Part shown: one piece after another, positions 8,671-12,149 of the stretch
Numbering within the stretch: the stretch's first letter is position 1
Layout: the number at the start of each line of letters is the position of its first letter
Source: Trachelipus rathkii
Taxonomy: Eukaryota; Arthropoda; Malacostraca; Isopoda; Trachelipodidae
Direction: 5' to 3'
Length of the DNA stretch: 12,149 bases
Assembly: GCA_015478945.1 (NCBI GenBank)
Contig: JABUQX010095711.1
Location: 32,501-44,649 of the forward strand
Notes under the pieces: model-generated
What the model was told of the DNA's origin: nothing
Seen by the model: the letters and a program-made list of their open reading frames with translations, nothing else
The model's database searches: none
Translations under genes and position numbers: made by a program

Positions 8671-8964
8671 TCTTCAATCCAAATTAAAAATGGAAATAAA
8701 AACTCCAACCAGTAATATCTTCGAGAATAAATCGAATGGTAAGAATAACTACATTTTACTTTAATCATTTTATAATCAAATTAGACCTAATAAAATAAAC
8801 AAACAAAATGTCAAAAGAAGAAGATGAAAATACTGCAAAAGAAATTCTAAAAATAACAATGGATAAACTAACCGACATGATAAAGGAACTGATAGATAGT
8901 AAAGAAAAAGGAGTAACAAATGAACAAAGAAAAATGAATTTAATAACACCTAAATTTAGTGGAT
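8671..8964 (+). mobile_element. Truncated second copia internal region (leader plus start of gag)
   Basis: This stretch repeats 3619-3912 of the element with five substitutions (at 8751, 8872, 8875, 8894 and 8917), whereas the adjoining LTR body has none. The match stops abruptly after a GGA codon at 8964. The arrangement LTR-internal-LTR-internal (cut) is what recombination between two elements followed by a deletion would leave. Confidence 0.85.
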
Positions 8965-9337
<373 letters not shown>

Positions 9338-9363
9338 GATTTAATTGTCACATTTTTTAACAG

Positions 9364-9491
9364 GAAATGTCCGGATTTTTGCCATTTCTTACTATTCTTA
9401 TGAATGAAAAAGGGATGGATTGTCAAAATTATCAGTGCCACACTCCTGGTTGTTCAGCTCCAATAGGAACAATTTATGGGAAACCAAAGTT
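9364..9491 (+). CDS. PLEKHM1: PLEKHM1-like protein, exon with start of Rubicon-homology zinc domain
   Basis: A clean acceptor (CATTTTTTAACAG, AG at 9362-9363) opens a phase-0 exon, matching the microexon's phase. Residues G-F-L-x-F-L-x-I-L-M-x-E-K-G-M-D-x-Q followed by cysteines and P-I-G-x-x-x-G-K-P-K match the opening of the PLEKHM1/Rubicon RH domain, a cysteine-rich region that binds Rab7 on late endosomes and lysosomes. The first cysteine pair is C-x4-C rather than the usual C-x2-C, a two-residue insertion. Homology ends at K-P-K plus the first two bases (TT) of a Leu/Phe codon. After that the frame reads unrelated residues to a stop at 9565-9567. Either a copia LTR begins at 9492 inside the exon, or a weak GTTTGT donor is used at 9489. 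The rest of the RH domain is absent from the window. Confidence 0.72.
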
Positions 9492-9560
9492 TGTGATGTG
9501 TAGTCTCATACCGTATTCTTATTTAGCCTTATTAGCAGAGTTGCGCAAATTGACAATAAT

Positions 9561-10037
9561 AAATTGACTTAGGTATTATTAATATTATATTATAGAAATT
9601 ACTTATAGAAAATTACCTGGGTTATTATTCCAAATGATATTTATGTTAGATGAGATGATGACGAGCACCGTAAAATTATAGATGAATATAGATATAAATA
9701 TTTGTTAGTAGTATATTAATTTAGTCACGTTATAAAGGTTACGTCCTAGAAGGTCATTATATTAGGTCTAGTCCTTAATAAATGCTCATAAAGATAATAT
9801 AAAAATGAATAAATAACTGCTCCCTTCTTGTTCTATGTTTTATCCAATCCACCCTCTTGTTATGAACTTCTTTAGTTTACTCCTAAGGTCTGATATTTTC
9901 CAACACACTCCAATTTCTTATATGTAGTCACCTCTTATATTGACTGTGTACTCACAAATAGCTTATTTATATTATAAATGATTACTTCTTATATATATTT
10001 AAACAACAGAATACTAATTACAAATTGACTCAGGTAT
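9561..10037 (+). repeat. 16-bp direct repeat pair inside the minus-strand LTR region
   Basis: AAATTGACTTAGGTAT (9561-9576) and AAATTGACTCAGGTAT (10022-10037) match at 15 of 16 bases and are 461 bp apart. They could be regulatory repeats inside the LTR. They could also be target duplications of a smaller insertion lying between them. Confidence 0.5.
9988..9997 (-). promoter_or_regulatory. TATA box of the minus-strand LTR
   Basis: TATATATAAG on the minus strand sits in the first quarter of the proposed LTR, where U3 promoters of copia elements lie. The match is good but TA-rich sequence is common here, so support is moderate. Confidence 0.4.
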
Positions 10038-10096
10038 CTGGAAAGAAAAAGACTTTTCAAGAACACTATAACAAAGAGTAATGTTTCTACACATCA

Positions 10097-12149
10097 TTAC
10101 TCATTGCTATCAGACTCAATCCCCTTTTCTTTGGTCTCCCACAGGTGTTCCTCCATCAAATATTCATACAGACCTCTTTTATTTCCCCTTTCTTCTGCCT
10201 AACCATCTGCTATTTGTTCTTTTCCATCTATCCAACATATATCACCAATTATTCCCTTTCGTAACAATTCTTTTATTACTGCCAGATCTACTCTCAATCT
10301 TCTACTCTGAACATTTGTATGTGATTTAACTGCATTTTCTAAAGATTTACTATCTGAATACCCAATTAAACATATATTCCTTTCCCCTGTTAGTTCCTCC
10401 CATAATTTTTTAACATATATACCCATTTCTAACCCATCACACAATCCCATTGCTTCTGCTTCTAATGGTGATCTAACAACCCTGTTAGCTACTTTGGATT
10501 TCCATATTATCGGTGTTTTATGTCCATAATCATCTTCTACCGTTACAATATACCCTATTTGTGATTCCCCTGTTCCTAAACCATTAAATGATGCGTCTGC
10601 AAATACTTTTATTGTAATTTTTCCTTGTAACCTCCCCATTTTTAGGTGTCTCTTCTGCTTTTGTTTTTTCCATCACTTTTATGAGTTTCCTCATATCACC
10701 GGTAGTCCCATTTTTCATTTTTTTTTCCAAAACACTTACTTGATAATTTACCTCTGGCCTTGTTTGCTGCCCTAACCAATTCAGTTGTCCCACCTCTGAT
10801 CTATGTTCGGTTTTTTCCTTCTCGTTCAGATTCCTGTCTCCACTGTAGAATTTTTTATTGGGTATAGATAATGTTTTACTATAATTATCTTGCTCGAGTA
10901 TTATGTGGTCTCTCTTATCGTGTATTTGCACCCCTATATATCTAAATTTCTTCGACTCTTGACTCCCAACCTTTAATCTCTTTTAATTTATTTATAATTT
11001 GCATCTCAAAATGTCTATCCCCTCCATAACATAAATCGTCCACATGACACACCATGATCCCTCTCAGTCCGTCCTGTTTTTTCCATGTGAATATTGAGGG
11101 TTCTAATTGACAACAATCTCCTCCTAGATTTTCTAGTATTTCTTTCAAACTGTAATACCATACTCTGGCTGCATCCTTTAGTCCATATACAGCTTTTCTT
11201 AATCTCCATAATTTCTTCGTATTTGCCTCCTTCGGTGGTTTTACCTTTCCAGTTCTTTCCCTTGTAAATAGGCTGTTTTAATATCTATTGACTTACATAC
11301 CCAATCCTCTCTCTTTATTATCCCTAAAGTCATTTTGAGGGCCTCTGAGGCACATGTTGGTGCTTCGTTGCCTTCATCATTTCCCTTTTCTTCAAACCCT
11401 CTTACTACTAATCGGGCTTTGCAATATTTTTCTCCGTTTTTTTCCTTTTCAGTAATTACCCATCTGGTATTCAAACCCTTCCTTCCTTTCGGCTCTATTT
11501 CTTCCATTACTTCGTTTTCTTTCCAATTCAATATTTCACTCTCCTTTGCTTTGATAACGTCTATATCTCTTACATTCACTAAAAGAACTTCTTCTTCCTC
11601 TGGTATTGGCTCATGTTCTTCGAATTCCTTTAAATTGATCCAGTTTATCGTACCATCATTAAGATCCTTTATATTATAACTCTGATTCCACTTTTTACTC
11701 TTCACTTTACCAGCTCTACTCATTATCTCCACCCTCTTTTCTTGTCTCGTTGTTTTATCTATCATCTTCCACCTTTCTCCCTTCTTTAATCTACTGAGAT
11801 CTCGTTCTTCTTCTCCTCTATTATCACCTTCTTCCTCTTCGTCCTCGTCTTCGTTCTCACTTCTTAGACCATATACACTGTCATTGTCTGATTCTTCTTC
11901 TTCTTCGTCGCTTTCTTTTACCTCCTCCTCTTGACGACGAGATATATCTCTTGTGTTGTCTTTATCTATTATGTCTCTGTTGTCATCCATGTCCTCTTCT
12001 GTTTCTTCTTTATCTTCTTCTTCTGGATCATCACTGTTATTGTCTCTCTCTTGTATTCTATTTTCTTCTCCTCTTTGTATTCTATTAATATGTACTCGTT
12101 GTGTGTATCTTATAGACCCTCCTTGTTTTATCACTACTGTTTTCCATCT
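10097..12149 (-). pseudogene. Ty1/copia polyprotein, 3' half, frame-disrupted (integrase tail, RT, RNase H)
   Basis: Open from the window edge, it begins in the integrase C-terminal barrel (V-V-I-K-Q-G-G...V-H-I-N-R-I). An Asp/Glu-rich linker (about 11800-12080), an S-R-A-G-K module near 11700, and reverse transcriptase with D in S-I-D-I-K-T-A-Y and a H-V-D-D box near 11040 follow. RNase H has its acidic residues in F-A-D-A-S, E-A-E-A, Y-S-D-S-K and I-A-D-G. The frame is broken by a deletion of roughly ten bases near 11240-11250, single-base slips near 10945-10950 and 10637-10644 (both in short homopolymer runs), and a stop at 10199-10201. Catalytic residues survive, so decay is recent to moderate. 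The natural stop (10097-10099) lies about 20 bases inside the LTR. Confidence 0.88.
10119..10132 (-). other. Polypurine tract of minus-strand copia element
   Basis: On the minus strand AAAGAAAAGGGGAT directly precedes the LTR's opening TG at 10118. Position and composition match the polypurine tract of the plus-strand element, which supports the LTR's right edge. Confidence 0.65.

Larger units (their letters stand above)
9492..10118 (-). repeat. Probable 3' LTR of the minus-strand copia element
   Basis: On the minus strand it starts TGAGTCTGATAG right after a purine tract (right edge 10118). It would end ...CACATCACA at 9492, the last place before host coding sequence. That end resembles the ...TCACA and ...TGACA ends possible for the other copia LTR. 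A TATATATAAG box lies about 120 bases in. The 627-bp length is inferred, because the partner LTR is not in the window, so the left edge could lie further right. Confidence 0.55.
9492..12149 (-). mobile_element. Second Ty1/copia element, minus strand, 3' portion, decayed
   Basis: Reading leftward from the window edge there are the integrase tail, acidic linker, reverse transcriptase, RNase H, polypurine tract and a 3' LTR. Order and motifs match the plus-strand copia, but the sequence is clearly a different family, less AT-biased and only partly similar. The 5' part lies beyond 12149. Frame breaks show it is an older, inactive copy. Its LTR edge meets the host RH exon at 9491/9492. Confidence 0.85.

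Noticed and set aside
10081..10329. Plus-strand open frames at 10081-10329 and 11335-11679
   Set aside because: They are antisense to the minus-strand copia polyprotein and pyrimidine-rich shadows of its acidic regions.

Overview
This is AT-rich animal nuclear DNA, almost certainly invertebrate. The host signal is three in-phase plus-strand exon segments (2-766, 955-1002, 9364-9491) of a gene I recognise as PLEKHM1-like, an endolysosomal and autophagy adaptor with an N-terminal RUN domain and a C-terminal Rubicon-homology (RH) zinc domain. Long introns, long (TA)n and (TTA)n/(AAT)n microsatellites and Ty1/copia retrotransposons fit an invertebrate genome. I cannot place the species more closely.

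Layout. 1-766: end of the RUN domain plus an acidic/serine-rich linker, ending at a GTAAGT donor. 767-954: short intron that is half a (TTA)31 array. 955-1002: 48-nt microexon. 1003-9363: an 8.4 kb intron. In order it holds (TA)n, a (TTA)/(AAT)n array, about 1.9 kb of decayed non-coding sequence (a diverged tandem duplication and a minus-strand tail of another retroelement polyprotein), a second (TA)n, a nearly pristine Ty1/copia element in the host's sense orientation (3344-8670), a second 5' end of the same family cut off at 8964, 240 bp of unidentified sequence with a hairpin, and a third long (TA)n. 9364-9491: first part of the RH zinc domain. 9492-12149: 3' part of a second, different Ty1/copia element on the minus strand, with a likely LTR at 9492-10118 and a polyprotein broken by three frame disruptions and one stop.

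The two copia elements share one plan: integrase, acidic linker, a conserved S-R-A-G-K module, reverse transcriptase, RNase H, and a stop codon lying inside the 3' LTR. The plus-strand copy keeps every catalytic residue in one 1551-codon frame. The minus-strand copy may be inserted in the coding sequence of the RH exon, which would break the host gene in this haplotype. The alternative is that the exon ends at a weak GTTTGT donor three bases earlier. Points most worth following: the microexon with an LIR-like motif between complementary microsatellites, the possible exon disruption at 9492, the sense-oriented LTR splice acceptor, and the repeat that extends past the LTR into gag.
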